The notes: a model not told the origin generated them from the letters alone. Shown: positions 25,239 through 34,112, numbered from the stretch's first letter. The stretch is DNA of 64,000 nucleotides from an alpha proteobacterium L41A (GCA_000335735.1 AMYY01000011.1:31127-95126); one strand, 5' to 3'. Numbers and translations: made by a program.

Positions 25239-27989
25239 TTGAAGACCTTCGGAAAACCCATCGCCGGCGTCGTGCTGGCCGTCCTTTTGTCCTGCGGCGC
25301 CTCGAGCGGGGCGCTGGCCCAGGCGCGCCCCGAACTGGGCCAGGTCCGCATCCCCTACGAGACATTCACCCTGCCGAACGGCCTGACGACCCTGGTCTAC
25401 ACTGATCACACAGCGCCCACGGTTTTCGTCGGCGTCTGGTACCGGATCGGCTCCAAGGACGAGCCCGTCGGCAAGACCGGCTTCGCCCATCTGTTCGAAC
25501 ATTTGATGTTCCAGCCGACGGTCAATCGTCCCACCGAATACTTCACGCCGCTGGAAGCCGTTGGAGCCACGGGCCTGAACGGCAGCACGACCACAGACTA
25601 CACCAACTACATCCAGACAGTACCCACACACGCCCTAGACCGGGCTCTGTGGATGGAAGCGGACCGCATGGGCCATCTGACAGACGGGATGACGCAGGCG
25701 CTGCTCGACGAGCAGCGGGCCGTGGTCAAGAACGAGAAGCGCCAGAGCGAACTCGGACCCGGTCGGGCGGCTGAGGCGCAGTTCCTCAAGAGCTACTACC
25801 CTGCCGGACACCCATACGCCCACACGACCATCGGCTCGATGGAAGATCTGGACGCCGCCACCCTTGGCGACGTCAAGGCCTGGTTCGACGCCAACTACGG
25901 CGCCTCCAATGCCGTGCTGGTCCTTGCGGGCGACATCGACGCCGCGACCGCGCGCGAAAAAGTCGCGTTGTATTTCGGCGGCGTTCGCCAGGGCGAGCCG
26001 ATCAGCCGACCCGATCGCTGGACGCCGTCGATGCCCGACATCCGGCGCGATATTGTCTACGAGAATATTCCGGCGGCCGTCATTTCGCGGACCTGGCCGC
26101 TCAGCAATGGGTCTCCGCGCGACAACACGCTCTTGCAGCTCGCGGCCCGTGCGATGGCGGCGGGGCGAGGCACGCCGCTCTACGACGGTCTGGTCGACAA
26201 GCTGAAAATCGCCGACGGCGTGTCCGCATCCGTCGGCGAAGGTCAACTGGCCAGCGCCTTCACCCTGTCCGTCGCCCTTAAGCCTGGCGTGACGCCGCAG
26301 GCCGCCGGCGAGGCCATCGATCGCGAACTGGCGGCCTTCTTCGCCGCTGGACCCGACCCGGATCGTCTGGAGCAGGTCGTGACGGCCACCGACATCTCGC
26401 TTCTCAGGACGATGGAAAGCAGCGCGGCGATCGGCAGCTGGCTCGCCAAGGGCGCCGTGACGCACGACGACCCCGTCTATTTCCTCAAGCAGCGCGAGTG
26501 GATCGGCGACGTCGATCCGGACACCTTGGCGCGGCTGACGCAGAGCGTGCTCTCGCGCCCCTATTATGAGCTGATCCAGCTTCCAACGCCGGTTCCTGTC
26601 GCCGCGCCGTCCAACGTCGCCGACCCCACGCGCATGCCCGACCCGGGCGCGGCGGACACGAAGATCGCGTTCCCCGCCGTGGACGAGGCGACGCTCGCCA
26701 ACGGGCTCAAGATCGTTGTGGCCACCCGCCCCAATCTACCCATCGTGAGCGCCAGCCTGCAGTTCTCGACCGGCGCGCTTGCCGAGGACGCCTATGGACG
26801 TGGCACAGCCAGCCGCGCCCTGGCCATGCTGACCAGCGGCTCGCTCCGTTACACCGCCGAACAGCTTCAGCGTGAGGCGACCAAGGCTGGGGTCAACATC
26901 TCCGCCGGCGCTGACAGCCGCCAGAGCACCGTGAGGTGGACCATGCTCGCCGCGCGTCTCGACGACGGCTTCCGATTTGTGTCCGACGTGGTGCGACACC
27001 CCACCTATCCGCAGACCGAAATCGACAAGGCGCTGGAGCAGGTCGCGCCCCAGTTCGACGCCTATGAGCGCAATCCGCTGCAGTCGGCCGGCCCAATCTA
27101 TTCGCGAGCGATTTGGGGCGAAGACCATCCCCTAGGGCGGATCGGCACGCGCGAAGACGCCAAGGCCGTATCACGCGACGATATAAAGGCCTTCCATGAT
27201 CGCGAACTCGGCCCGAACAACGCCGCTCTGTATCTCGTCGGCGACATCACCCTCGAGCAGGCCAGGACGCTGGCGCAGTCCTATTTCGGGGACTGGCGAC
27301 GCATCACTCCGACACCTCTTAGCGAGCGAGGCGCGGCGACTGGCGTCCCTGGCCGCATCATCCTGGTGGACGCCCCTGGCGCGGCTCAGACGAGCCTGAC
27401 GGTGGGCGAGCTGACCACGCCGTTCGTCGCCGATCAGGCCGCGGCGGGATCCCTGGCGGACTCCATCCTGGGCGCCGCTTTCAACAGCCGGCTGAATATG
27501 AATCTTCGCGAGGAGAAGGGCTGGAGCTACGGCTTTACTGGCGGCATGGCCGACACGCCCATTGGCCCGCGCACCTTCACCGCCTCAGGCACGGTCGAGG
27601 CCGACCGGACGGCTGACGCGATGGCGGAGATTCGCAAGGAGATCGCCGCCTATGTCACCGACAGGCCGGCGACCGTCGAAGAGCTGGAACGGGATCGCAC
27701 CGCGCGAACGCTCGCCCTCCCCTCGGCCTTTTCGGGCAACGGCGCCTTCCTTGCGGCCATCACCAGCGCGGCGGCGTATGGCCAGCCCTATGATCGGGCA
27801 GCGTCTTCAGGCGCCCGTCTGGCGGCGGTCACACTCGACCAGGTCCAGACCGTCGCCCGGCAAACCTACGATCCGACGCGCCTGACCTGGGTGGTGGTCG
27901 GCGATCTCTCCAAGATCGAGGCTCCCGTCCGCGCGCTCAACTACGGCCCCGTCGAGGTTTGGGACGTCTATGGCCACAAGGTCCGCTAG
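25239..27989 (+). CDS. Secreted M16 family zinc metallopeptidase
   Basis: 916 residues from TTG 25239 (GAGGA ribosome site), with signal peptide MKTFGKPIAGVVLAVLLSCGASSGALAQ. It has two M16 halves; the N-terminal one carries the inverted zinc motif HLFEH at 84-88 and the downstream Glu in VVKNEKRQSE, while the C-terminal half is non-catalytic in character (LREEKGWSYGFTGG). The predicted location is the periplasm, with peptides as substrate. Size and export resemble the FusC-type peptidases that process proteins imported by a TonB receptor, and a receptor lies in the same island. It is on the plus strand between two parts of a minus-strand gene set. Confidence 0.9.
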   Translation: MKTFGKPIAGVVLAVLLSCGASSGALAQARPELGQVRIPYETFTLPNGLTTLVYTDHTAPTVFVGVWYRIGSKDEPVGKTGFAHLFEHLMFQPTVNRPTEYFTPLEAVGATGLNGSTTTDYTNYIQTVPTHALDRALWMEADRMGHLTDGMTQALLDEQRAVVKNEKRQSELGPGRAAEAQFLKSYYPAGHPYAHTTIGSMEDLDAATLGDVKAWFDANYGASNAVLVLAGDIDAATAREKVALYFGGVRQGEPISRPDRWTPSMPDIRRDIVYENIPAAVISRTWPLSNGSPRDNTLLQLAARAMAAGRGTPLYDGLVDKLKIADGVSASVGEGQLASAFTLSVALKPGVTPQAAGEAIDRELAAFFAAGPDPDRLEQVVTATDISLLRTMESSAAIGSWLAKGAVTHDDPVYFLKQREWIGDVDPDTLARLTQSVLSRPYYELIQLPTPVPVAAPSNVADPTRMPDPGAADTKIAFPAVDEATLANGLKIVVATRPNLPIVSASLQFSTGALAEDAYGRGTASRALAMLTSGSLRYTAEQLQREATKAGVNISAGADSRQSTVRWTMLAARLDDGFRFVSDVVRHPTYPQTEIDKALEQVAPQFDAYERNPLQSAGPIYSRAIWGEDHPLGRIGTREDAKAVSRDDIKAFHDRELGPNNAALYLVGDITLEQARTLAQSYFGDWRRITPTPLSERGAATGVPGRIILVDAPGAAQTSLTVGELTTPFVADQAAAGSLADSILGAAFNSRLNMNLREEKGWSYGFTGGMADTPIGPRTFTASGTVEADRTADAMAEIRKEIAAYVTDRPATVEELERDRTARTLALPSAFSGNGAFLAAITSAAAYGQPYDRAASSGARLAAVTLDQVQTVARQTYDPTRLTWVVVGDLSKIEAPVRALNYGPVEVWDVYGHKVR

Positions 27990-28006
27990 CCGGCGGGCCT
28001 CATCGT

Positions 28007-28043
28007 AAAAAAGCGCCGCGGGCCAAGCAGGATCCCGCGGCGC
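28007..28043 (-). terminator. Convergent terminator between MoxR and the M16 peptidase gene
   Basis: A perfect 10-bp stem, GCGCCGCGGG (28013-28022) with CCCGCGGCGC (28034-28043), followed on the minus strand by six T (28012-28007). It should end the MoxR transcript, so the downstream Bat-like operon needs its own promoter. It may also stop M16 transcripts from the other side. Confidence 0.85.
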
Positions 28044-28078
28044 CCTTAAGCACCCTCTTTGACGACCCAGATTGGGGA

Positions 28079-29095
28079 CTAGTCCGTCGCGTAGGGGCGC
28101 TTCACCTGCGCCAGGACCTCTCCCAGGAGGTCGTCGGCCGAAAGGTTGTTGGCCTGGGCGTGGAAGTTCAGCACCAGCCGGTGACGCAGCACCGGCATGA
28201 CGACAGCGGCGACGTCATTGGTGGAGACGGAGAACCGATCGTCCAAGAGCGCCTGGACCTTGGCGGCCAGCATCAGGCTCTGCACGCCCCGCGGCGAGGC
28301 GCCCAGGGCCACGCTGCGGTTGATGCTGTCGGGCGCATAGTCGCTGCCGGGCTGGGTGCCCATGACCAGACGGATGGCGTAGGCCTTGGCGGCCTCGGTG
28401 ACCGGAACCTGACGGACGACCGCACGCATCTGCTGCAGCGTCTCGGCATTGGTGACCGCGTTTAGAACCACGTCATGGCCGCTCGTCGTGCGGTCGATGA
28501 TGGCGTGATAGTCGGCTTCGGACGGATATCCGACCACCAGCTTGAACAGGAAGCGATCGAGCTGGGCTTCAGGCAGCGGATAGGTGCCTTCCTGATCCAC
28601 CGGGTTTTGGGTCGCCATGACGCAGAAAGGCTCGGGCATCTTGATCGTGCGACGACCGACCGTGACCTGGCGTTCCTGCATCACTTCCAGCAGGGCGGAT
28701 TGGGTCTTGGGTGTGGCGCGGTTGATCTCGTCGGCCAGAACCAGGTTGGAGACGATCGGTCCCTGCTGGAACGTCAGTTCATGACCGCCGCCTTCGGTTT
28801 CCGTCAGGACCGTGGTGCCGACGATGTCGGCGGGCATCATATCGGGCGTGAACTGGATGCGCGAGAACGGAAGGTCGATGGCCCGACTGATCGACGAGAC
28901 CAGCATGGTCTTGCCCAGTCCCGGCACGCCTTCCAGCAGGACGTGGCCGCCCGCCATCAAGGCCGTCAGAACGCCATCGACCACATCGGCCTGACCCACG
29001 ATCATCCGACCGACCTCGGCGCGAATCTTGATGAAGGTTTCCTTGAACGCGGCCGCGCTCTGGCGGGCCAGCTCTACGTCGTCAGTCGAAACCAT
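28079..29095 (-). CDS. MoxR family AAA+ ATPase of the Bat-type system
   Basis: 338 residues from ATG 29095; a GTG at 29110 is also in frame and neither has a strong ribosome site. Walker A is GVPGLGKT at 56-63, Walker B LVLADEINRA, then the MoxR signature KTQSALLEVMQERQVTV and FCVMATQNPVDQEGTYPLPEAQLDRF. It closely follows the MoxR Proper pattern, whose members act with DUF58 and VWA partners. Those partners are encoded 3 kb away on the same strand but as a separate transcript. The promoter and operator lie at 29129-29164. Confidence 0.92.
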   Translation of the reverse strand: MVSTDDVELARQSAAAFKETFIKIRAEVGRMIVGQADVVDGVLTALMAGGHVLLEGVPGLGKTMLVSSISRAIDLPFSRIQFTPDMMPADIVGTTVLTETEGGGHELTFQQGPIVSNLVLADEINRATPKTQSALLEVMQERQVTVGRRTIKMPEPFCVMATQNPVDQEGTYPLPEAQLDRFLFKLVVGYPSEADYHAIIDRTTSGHDVVLNAVTNAETLQQMRAVVRQVPVTEAAKAYAIRLVMGTQPGSDYAPDSINRSVALGASPRGVQSLMLAAKVQALLDDRFSVSTNDVAAVVMPVLRHRLVLNFHAQANNLSADDLLGEVLAQVKRPYATD

Positions 29096-29128
29096 TGAAA
29101 ACCCGCACACTTAGATCCAGTCAAACAG

Positions 29129-29164
29129 GGTATGGCATAGAAGGCTTGCACCAGTCTGGCAGGC
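29129..29164 (-). promoter_or_regulatory. Response-regulator operator and promoter of moxR
   Basis: The minus-strand site at 29143-29164 reads GCCTGCCAGAC then TGGTGCAAGCC. Eight nt later CATACC (29134-29129) can serve as -10, about 33 nt before ATG 29095. TATGCC (29139-29134) is an alternative -10. The second half-site is identical to that at 33062 over 10 bases. Confidence 0.65.
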
Positions 29165-29185
29165 CTTTCGAAAGCCGAAGCAGCG

Positions 29186-29860
29186 TCAGCCCTCCGCCGC
29201 CAGACAATAGCCGAGACCGCGGACCGCCTGGATGCGCACCTTGTCCGTGCGCCGCGCCAGATTGGTCCTTAGCCGTGAAATCTGCGACTCGAGCGAGTTG
29301 GCGTTGACGACCTTGTCGTATCCATAGACCCGCGCCTCCAGCGTCTCGCGCTGGATCACCGCGCCGGGCCGCGCCATTAACGCTTCCAGCACCAGCGCCT
29401 CGGTTCGGCGCAGGGTCAAAGGCGCCTCGTCGATGAAGAAGACCCCGCTTTCCAGATCGTGCATCAATGGTCCGAACTGACGAGTCTCACGACGCGCCTC
29501 AAGCGAACGACGGAGGGCGATGCGAATTCGCGCCAGAAGTTCACGCGGTTCGAACGGTTTGGCGATGTAGTCGTCGGCGCCGGACTCAAGGCCTTCGACA
29601 CGATTATCCGGCGCGGCCATGGCCGTGAGGATGATATAGCGCTGACGACGATTGCGATGCGCCGAATAGGCGATCAGGGAAACCCCGTCGCCATCCGGCA
29701 ATCCTCGATCCAGCAGCACAAGGTCGAAGTCATTCGCGTCGACGGCCGTCCTTGCGATCGCGAGAGAGGGCGCGACATCGACGACGAAGCCCTGTCTTTC
29801 CAGGTAGACGACAAGCGTTTCCGCAACGTCGACGTCGTCCTCCACCAGCAACAGACGCAC
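29186..29860 (-). CDS. OmpR/PhoB-family response regulator
   Basis: 224 residues from GTG 29860, chosen because GGGAGG lies 6-7 nt upstream and the product then begins MRLLLVEDD as expected. The receiver domain has the acidic pair D8/D9, phosphoacceptor D51 (LVLLDRGLPDGDG) and the Lys in IAKPFEPRELLARI. The winged-helix effector domain (about 125-220) includes LTLRRTEALVLEALMARPGAVIQRETL and SLESQISRLRTNLARR. This family binds 11-bp direct repeats, which is what is found before the island genes. The histidine kinase at 11413-12834 is the only sensor in the window and the likely partner. Confidence 0.92.
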   Translation of the reverse strand: MRLLLVEDDVDVAETLVVYLERQGFVVDVAPSLAIARTAVDANDFDLVLLDRGLPDGDGVSLIAYSAHRNRRQRYIILTAMAAPDNRVEGLESGADDYIAKPFEPRELLARIRIALRRSLEARRETRQFGPLMHDLESGVFFIDEAPLTLRRTEALVLEALMARPGAVIQRETLEARVYGYDKVVNANSLESQISRLRTNLARRTDKVRIQAVRGLGYCLAAEG

Positions 29861-29900
29861 CTCCGACCTCCCTTCAGACGCTCCAATCCGTATTGGCCGG

Positions 29901-29936
29901 ATATGAAGCATTTCGCCTTCTAACGAGCAGGCAGGC
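29901..29936 (-). promoter_or_regulatory. Tentative autoregulatory site upstream of the response regulator
   Basis: Minus-strand half-sites GCCTGCCTGCT and CGTTAGAAGGC (29915-29936) match the strong sites in 8 and 5 of 11 positions. Eight nt later comes TCATAT (29906-29901). The spacing agrees with the other sites but the second half-site is poor. Confidence 0.3.
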
Positions 29937-29949
29937 CGTCGGCCCAGAG

Positions 29950-29975
29950 GCAGGGCGCGCTGGTGCGCGCCCTGC
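29950..29975 (-). terminator. Strong hairpin after the TonB-dependent receptor gene
   Basis: A perfect 11-bp stem GCAGGGCGCGC / GCGCGCCCTGC with a TGGT loop, 6 bp downstream of the receptor stop codon. On the minus strand no T run follows; a TTTTG run exists on the plus strand. It probably acts as a 3' stabiliser or weak terminator for the receptor mRNA. Confidence 0.55.
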
Positions 29976-29980
29976 TTTTG

Positions 29981-32932
29981 TCAGAATGAATACTGGAGCT
30001 CCAGAGACAAGGTCCGACCTGCGGCATTGTAGCGTCCCGTATCGTAAGGCCGCCCCTGAACCACCACGAACGGCGGCGCCTGGTCCAGTATGTTTCGACC
30101 CGCGAAACTGATGCGGATGTCGTTCGTGACCCGCCAGGCCGCCGTCAGGTCGAGGATGAGCATGTCATCGACCGGCACAAACTTCCGCTCGTCGGTTACG
30201 TTGCCGGCGGCCCGGAAGACCTCGTAGTCGTTCGTGTACTTCGGCGTGTAGTAGGCCCAAAGGGATGCGCTCATATCGTGATAATACCAGCCGACCGAGC
30301 CCACCACCTTGTAGTCGTCAGGCCCCTGAAGGAAGCCCAGGTTCGAGACGGGTTCGCGATTGGCGAAGGCCTGGCGTTCCGACTTGATATTGTCCAACAC
30401 ATTGATCTTCGGCTCAAATGTGCCCCAACGCGTCGGCCAAAGGTAGCTCAGCTCGTAGGCGATCGACTCATATTCCGAGCCGATAATGTTGAAGGTGTAG
30501 TTCCTCGCCTCGATGATCTTGCCGCTGGCGTCGCGCGGATAGAACTGAGAAAGCTGAAGAATCTCGCGCCGGGTCAGGAAGGTCTGCAGGTCGTTGGGAT
30601 TGGCGTATTCGCTGTCGATCTTGGTCGAGTTATAGGCGACATCCAGGGTCAAGCCCTTCAGCATACCCTCGGGACGCCAGTTGAAGCCCAGGGTGTATTG
30701 CGTGGACACCTGCGGCTCCAGGTCGGGGTTCGGGGCCACGACCATCGGGACGACATAGGTTCTTGGCCGCACACAGTCCGTCGTGCAGGTGTAAAGCGGA
30801 TCGTCAGAGATCGTCGTGGTGTAACGCTGAGTGCCAGTCGGGTTGAAGAGTTGCGTATACGGCGGCGCCTTGAAACCCTCGGTCCACCGAGCGCGGAGCG
30901 CCAGGCCCTGGAACGGTTCCCAGCGCAGACCGATGGCCGGGGTAGTGTTGGCGAAGGTGTTGGACTCGTAGAGCAGTTCTCCGCCTTGGGAATAGGGCAC
31001 ATTGTTGACCGTGCCGATCGGTCCCGAGGTCTTATAGCTGTCGCGTCGGGCAGCCAAACTCAACAACAGGGATCGCGCGCCCGGATAGTTGAAACCCTCG
31101 CCAAAGATCGGAACGGTCAGTTCGCCGAAGTAGGCGTGGCGGTCGCTCGTGACCGGATTGATGGTCCGGACACGGACTTCCTTACTGTCCGTATCGTCCA
31201 AGGAAATCTCGGCCCCCGCCGCGTAACGGATCTTCCCAGCGGGCAGCGTCCAAAGGGCGCCCGTCAGCCGCGCTTCCCAGTTCTCGGTGCGCGTCGACCG
31301 CTGCTCGGTGACAGGAATATAGTAGAAGTCGGCGACACTGGACCCACCGCCGTCGGCGGACGACTTCCAGGGATTGAAGGCGAGCGTGGGGTCGCTGCTC
31401 GTCAAGGCGAGGCATTGCCGGTCGAAGACCGCCTGGAGCATCTCCCGGTCCGTACCGTTGAGTTGGTTCTGCGCAAGCTGGAAGTTATAGCACCTCACGC
31501 CGTTTGGGGCGGCCGCGTCTCTGACGAGTTCAACAGTAGAGCCTAACAGCGGGCTCTGACCTGACGTCTCGGATTTGGAGGTGGTGTAAAAAAGCTCCGC
31601 CTTGGTGTCGGTGTTGATCTGGTAACGCAGGCCCAGATTCAGGTTCCACTGTGTCGCCGTATTCGAAATCCGCCCTGTCGGCAGCTCGCCCGCGTCGACC
31701 TCCGACTTGGGGTTGTAGGCCACCAGCGGCCCCGGCGTGAATCGGTCGAAATAATAGGCTGGGAAGGGATTGTAAGCCTGGCCAGGGGCCAGCTGAACGC
31801 GCAATCCTTCCGAATACAGGATGTCCTGCTCGTTCTTGCTGCGTGAATATAGTGCGTTGCCGAAAGCTGTCAGCCTGCTGGTCAGCTTTTGCTCGAAGTT
31901 GAGCGTACCGCTGATCGTGTCAGACTCCGGACCGGCCAACTCCGGCACAACGTCCGGCAAGGCCTCAGCCCCGACTGTAATGAAGTCGTTCAAACCGGGA
32001 CGACCAACCAGGCCCGGCCTGACGGTCAGACCCTGCGCGACGTAACGCGCATTGTAATCGGGTGGATCGAACGAATAGTAGCCGCGGTCGATGACGCCAG
32101 GCTGCAGCCCGCGACTGAACGACCGCAGATCAAACGACGTGTCGCCGCCGTAGTAACTGGCGTAGTTTTGCGTGACATAGCCGCTCTTATAGTTGTTGAC
32201 CGGCTTACGGCGGCTGTAGTCGATCGTCCCCGAGATGTTGCCGGAGCCCCAGGAATAGCCGGAGAACAGGCTTATGCGGCTGTTGTCTGCGTCATTGCTG
32301 GACTCTTCGTGCTGAACCGTCAGGGTCGAACCGACGAAATCCTTGCGCAGAATGAAGTTGATGACGCCACCGATGGCGTCGGCGCCATAGATGGCGGACG
32401 CGCCGCCAATCGAGATTTCGACACGCTCCACGGCGCTGAGGGGGATGCCGTTGAGGTTAGCAAAACCATCCTCGATCCCTGCGGCTCCGGCGACGCGCCG
32501 GCCGTTGACAAGGATCAGCGTGTTCCCGGCGCCCAGGCCGCCGAGATTGGCGGCCGACACGCCGAGCGAGCCGATCTGCGAGACACCGACCTTGCCGCGA
32601 TTGGACAGCGGCCCCCGCGCGCGTTCATTGGTGACGGCGCCGATGGTGTTGACGTTCTGCGGCAGAGTCCGGATCAGTTGCTCGACGCTGGTCACGCCGC
32701 GCGCCTGGATTTCTTCCTTCGAAATGACGATGACGCGCGAGGTCGGGTCACCCGTTGCAAGACGGCTGCCTGTCACCTCGACCGACTCCACGACCGAAGT
32801 CTCACCGGCTGGCTGAGCGGCGCGTGCGCGTTCCGCTTCTGTCGGCGGCGGAGCCGATTGGGCCCAGGCCCCGCCAGCAGATGCACAGAGCATCAGCGCC
32901 AGCATTGAAGTGCTCATCGGTCTCGTCGTCAC
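29981..32932 (-). CDS. TonB-dependent outer-membrane receptor
   Basis: 983 residues from GTG 32932, chosen for the GGGGG-type ribosome site 6 nt upstream; the in-frame GTG 32971 lacks one. Signal peptide MTTRPMSTSMLALMLCASAGGAWAQ. Plug domain includes VIVISKEEIQARGVTSVEQLIRTLP, NTLILVNGRRV and AIYGADAIGGVINFILRKDF. A 22-strand-type barrel follows, ending in Phe (LSLELQYSF). The ligand is unknown; this size class often takes peptides, carbohydrates or metal chelates. It carries the best copy of the shared operator in its promoter. Confidence 0.93.
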   Translation of the reverse strand: MTTRPMSTSMLALMLCASAGGAWAQSAPPPTEAERARAAQPAGETSVVESVEVTGSRLATGDPTSRVIVISKEEIQARGVTSVEQLIRTLPQNVNTIGAVTNERARGPLSNRGKVGVSQIGSLGVSAANLGGLGAGNTLILVNGRRVAGAAGIEDGFANLNGIPLSAVERVEISIGGASAIYGADAIGGVINFILRKDFVGSTLTVQHEESSNDADNSRISLFSGYSWGSGNISGTIDYSRRKPVNNYKSGYVTQNYASYYGGDTSFDLRSFSRGLQPGVIDRGYYSFDPPDYNARYVAQGLTVRPGLVGRPGLNDFITVGAEALPDVVPELAGPESDTISGTLNFEQKLTSRLTAFGNALYSRSKNEQDILYSEGLRVQLAPGQAYNPFPAYYFDRFTPGPLVAYNPKSEVDAGELPTGRISNTATQWNLNLGLRYQINTDTKAELFYTTSKSETSGQSPLLGSTVELVRDAAAPNGVRCYNFQLAQNQLNGTDREMLQAVFDRQCLALTSSDPTLAFNPWKSSADGGGSSVADFYYIPVTEQRSTRTENWEARLTGALWTLPAGKIRYAAGAEISLDDTDSKEVRVRTINPVTSDRHAYFGELTVPIFGEGFNYPGARSLLLSLAARRDSYKTSGPIGTVNNVPYSQGGELLYESNTFANTTPAIGLRWEPFQGLALRARWTEGFKAPPYTQLFNPTGTQRYTTTISDDPLYTCTTDCVRPRTYVVPMVVAPNPDLEPQVSTQYTLGFNWRPEGMLKGLTLDVAYNSTKIDSEYANPNDLQTFLTRREILQLSQFYPRDASGKIIEARNYTFNIIGSEYESIAYELSYLWPTRWGTFEPKINVLDNIKSERQAFANREPVSNLGFLQGPDDYKVVGSVGWYYHDMSASLWAYYTPKYTNDYEVFRAAGNVTDERKFVPVDDMLILDLTAAWRVTNDIRISFAGRNILDQAPPFVVVQGRPYDTGRYNAAGRTLSLELQYSF

Positions 32933-33047
32933 GTCATTCCCCCTGCCAGCCACGCCGGCGAAAATTTCCACCTCCGTTGCGTGGTGAAGGGAATGACGCG
33001 GCGTTCAGTGACCGGCAGAAATTCCGCAGCACGTTGCAACACCGTCA

Positions 33048-33083
33048 TGGATACGTCGCCAAGCTTGCACCAAACTGGCAGCC
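33048..33083 (-). promoter_or_regulatory. Response-regulator operator and promoter of the TonB-dependent receptor
   Basis: Minus-strand site 33062-33083: GGCTGCCAGTT then TGGTGCAAGCT. The two 11-mers share the G, TGC and AG positions, i.e. a direct repeat with one helical turn spacing. Eight nt later TATCCA (33053-33048) can act as -10, giving a 5' leader of about 109 nt before GTG 32932. Confidence 0.7.
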
Positions 33084-33388
33084 CTAACGCCGTGAGATGA
33101 AATCGCACCCCGCAACAACCCGCACGCAACAATCTTGCCGATCGTGTCCTCTTGGACACAGCTGACGCACGATCCTCTCCGTCTGCCTCAACCACGGGTT
33201 ATCCATGCCTCAAACGACCATTGAGCGTGTCGCCAACCTCATAAACTACCCGCTCAACTAGGCGGGTGATTTGTCGTGCTGCCGACATCAGACAGTTCCT
33301 CGTGTCGGCGGGATTTGTCCGTTTGCGGCGCAGCATCGTCTTGCGTCGCAGCCACAGCCTAGACATAAGAGCGAGACCGCAAATGCGG
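33084..33388. other. Intergenic stretch before tRNA-Thr
   Basis: No supported gene. A short hairpin (ACCCGC at 33248-33253, GCGGGT at 33262-33267) is present. The 5' part forms the upstream region of the TonB receptor promoter; the 3' part must hold the tRNA-Thr promoter, which I cannot place securely. Confidence 0.4.
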
Positions 33389-33464
33389 GCCGGCTTAGCT
33401 CAGTTGGTAGAGCGCCAGTTTTGTAAACTGGATGTCGCGGGTTCGATTCCTGCAGCCGGCACCA
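33389..33464 (+). tRNA. tRNA-Thr(TGT)
   Basis: 76 nt with encoded CCA. The acceptor stem is GCCGGCT with AGCCGGC, the anticodon stem-loop CCAGT-TTTGTAA-ACTGG with anticodon TGT, and the T loop GTTCGATTC. It reads ACA codons. It borders the 10-33 kb island on the right. Confidence 0.97.
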
Positions 33465-33485
33465 CGCCTTTCGACCATCGGGGAC

Positions 33486-34112
33486 ATGGCCGACACAACC
33501 AACAAGCTGGGCCACAAGATCGGTGCGCGGGGCGGGAGAACCCGCCAGGCGATCCTCGACGCAACCCAACGCCTGTTGAACGAGCGGCACTACGGCGAAA
33601 TCCGCGTCGCCGATCTGGCCTCGGCCGCCGGTGTATCGCCTTCCAACTTCTACACCTATTTCAAGACGGTCGAAGAACCTGTTCTGGCGTTGTGCGAGGT
33701 CGCCGCAGCGGATTTTCAGGGGCTGGCGGCGCATTTCCAGGCCGACTGGCCGGGCGACAAGGCTTTCGTCATCGCGCGCGCCTTCATTCTGGACGTGATG
33801 GCGATCTGGCGTAGTCACGGTCAGGTGTTGCGTGTCGAACATATGCTGGCGGACAACGGCGACGCCGCCTTCGTCGAGAGCCGGGTGCGCCGTTTGCGCC
33901 GGCTTCACCTGTCCATCGAACGCCGCGTGGCCCAGGCCCACGCCAGCGGCCTGCATCCAAAGGACTATAATCCGCGGCTGGCCTCCTATCAGATCGCCTC
34001 CATCGCCGAATCGACGGCGGCCAGTTTCGATCTGTTGCGGCGGGCCGATACGCCCGAGGCCATTCTGGATACGGCGGCCATCATCATCGTAAAGCTGACG
34101 ACCGGACGTTAG
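33486..34112 (+). CDS. TetR family transcriptional regulator
   Basis: 208 residues from ATG 33486; earlier in-frame starts lie within the tRNA and are rejected. The N-terminal helix-turn-helix is GGRTRQAILDATQRLLNERHYGEIRVADLASAAGVSPSNFYTYFKTVEE. The ligand domain is all helical. The gene overlaps the convergent prepilin peptidase stop by 4 bp. The target is unknown; palindromic operators before the RND pump (42044-42087) are one possibility but 8 kb away. Confidence 0.9.
   Translation: MADTTNKLGHKIGARGGRTRQAILDATQRLLNERHYGEIRVADLASAAGVSPSNFYTYFKTVEEPVLALCEVAAADFQGLAAHFQADWPGDKAFVIARAFILDVMAIWRSHGQVLRVEHMLADNGDAAFVESRVRRLRRLHLSIERRVAQAHASGLHPKDYNPRLASYQIASIAESTAASFDLLRRADTPEAILDTAAIIIVKLTTGR

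Noticed and set aside
32929..33195. Small minus-strand ORF over the TonB receptor promoter
   Set aside because: It covers the operator and -10 element, has no ribosome site or recognisable family, and overlaps the receptor start in another frame.
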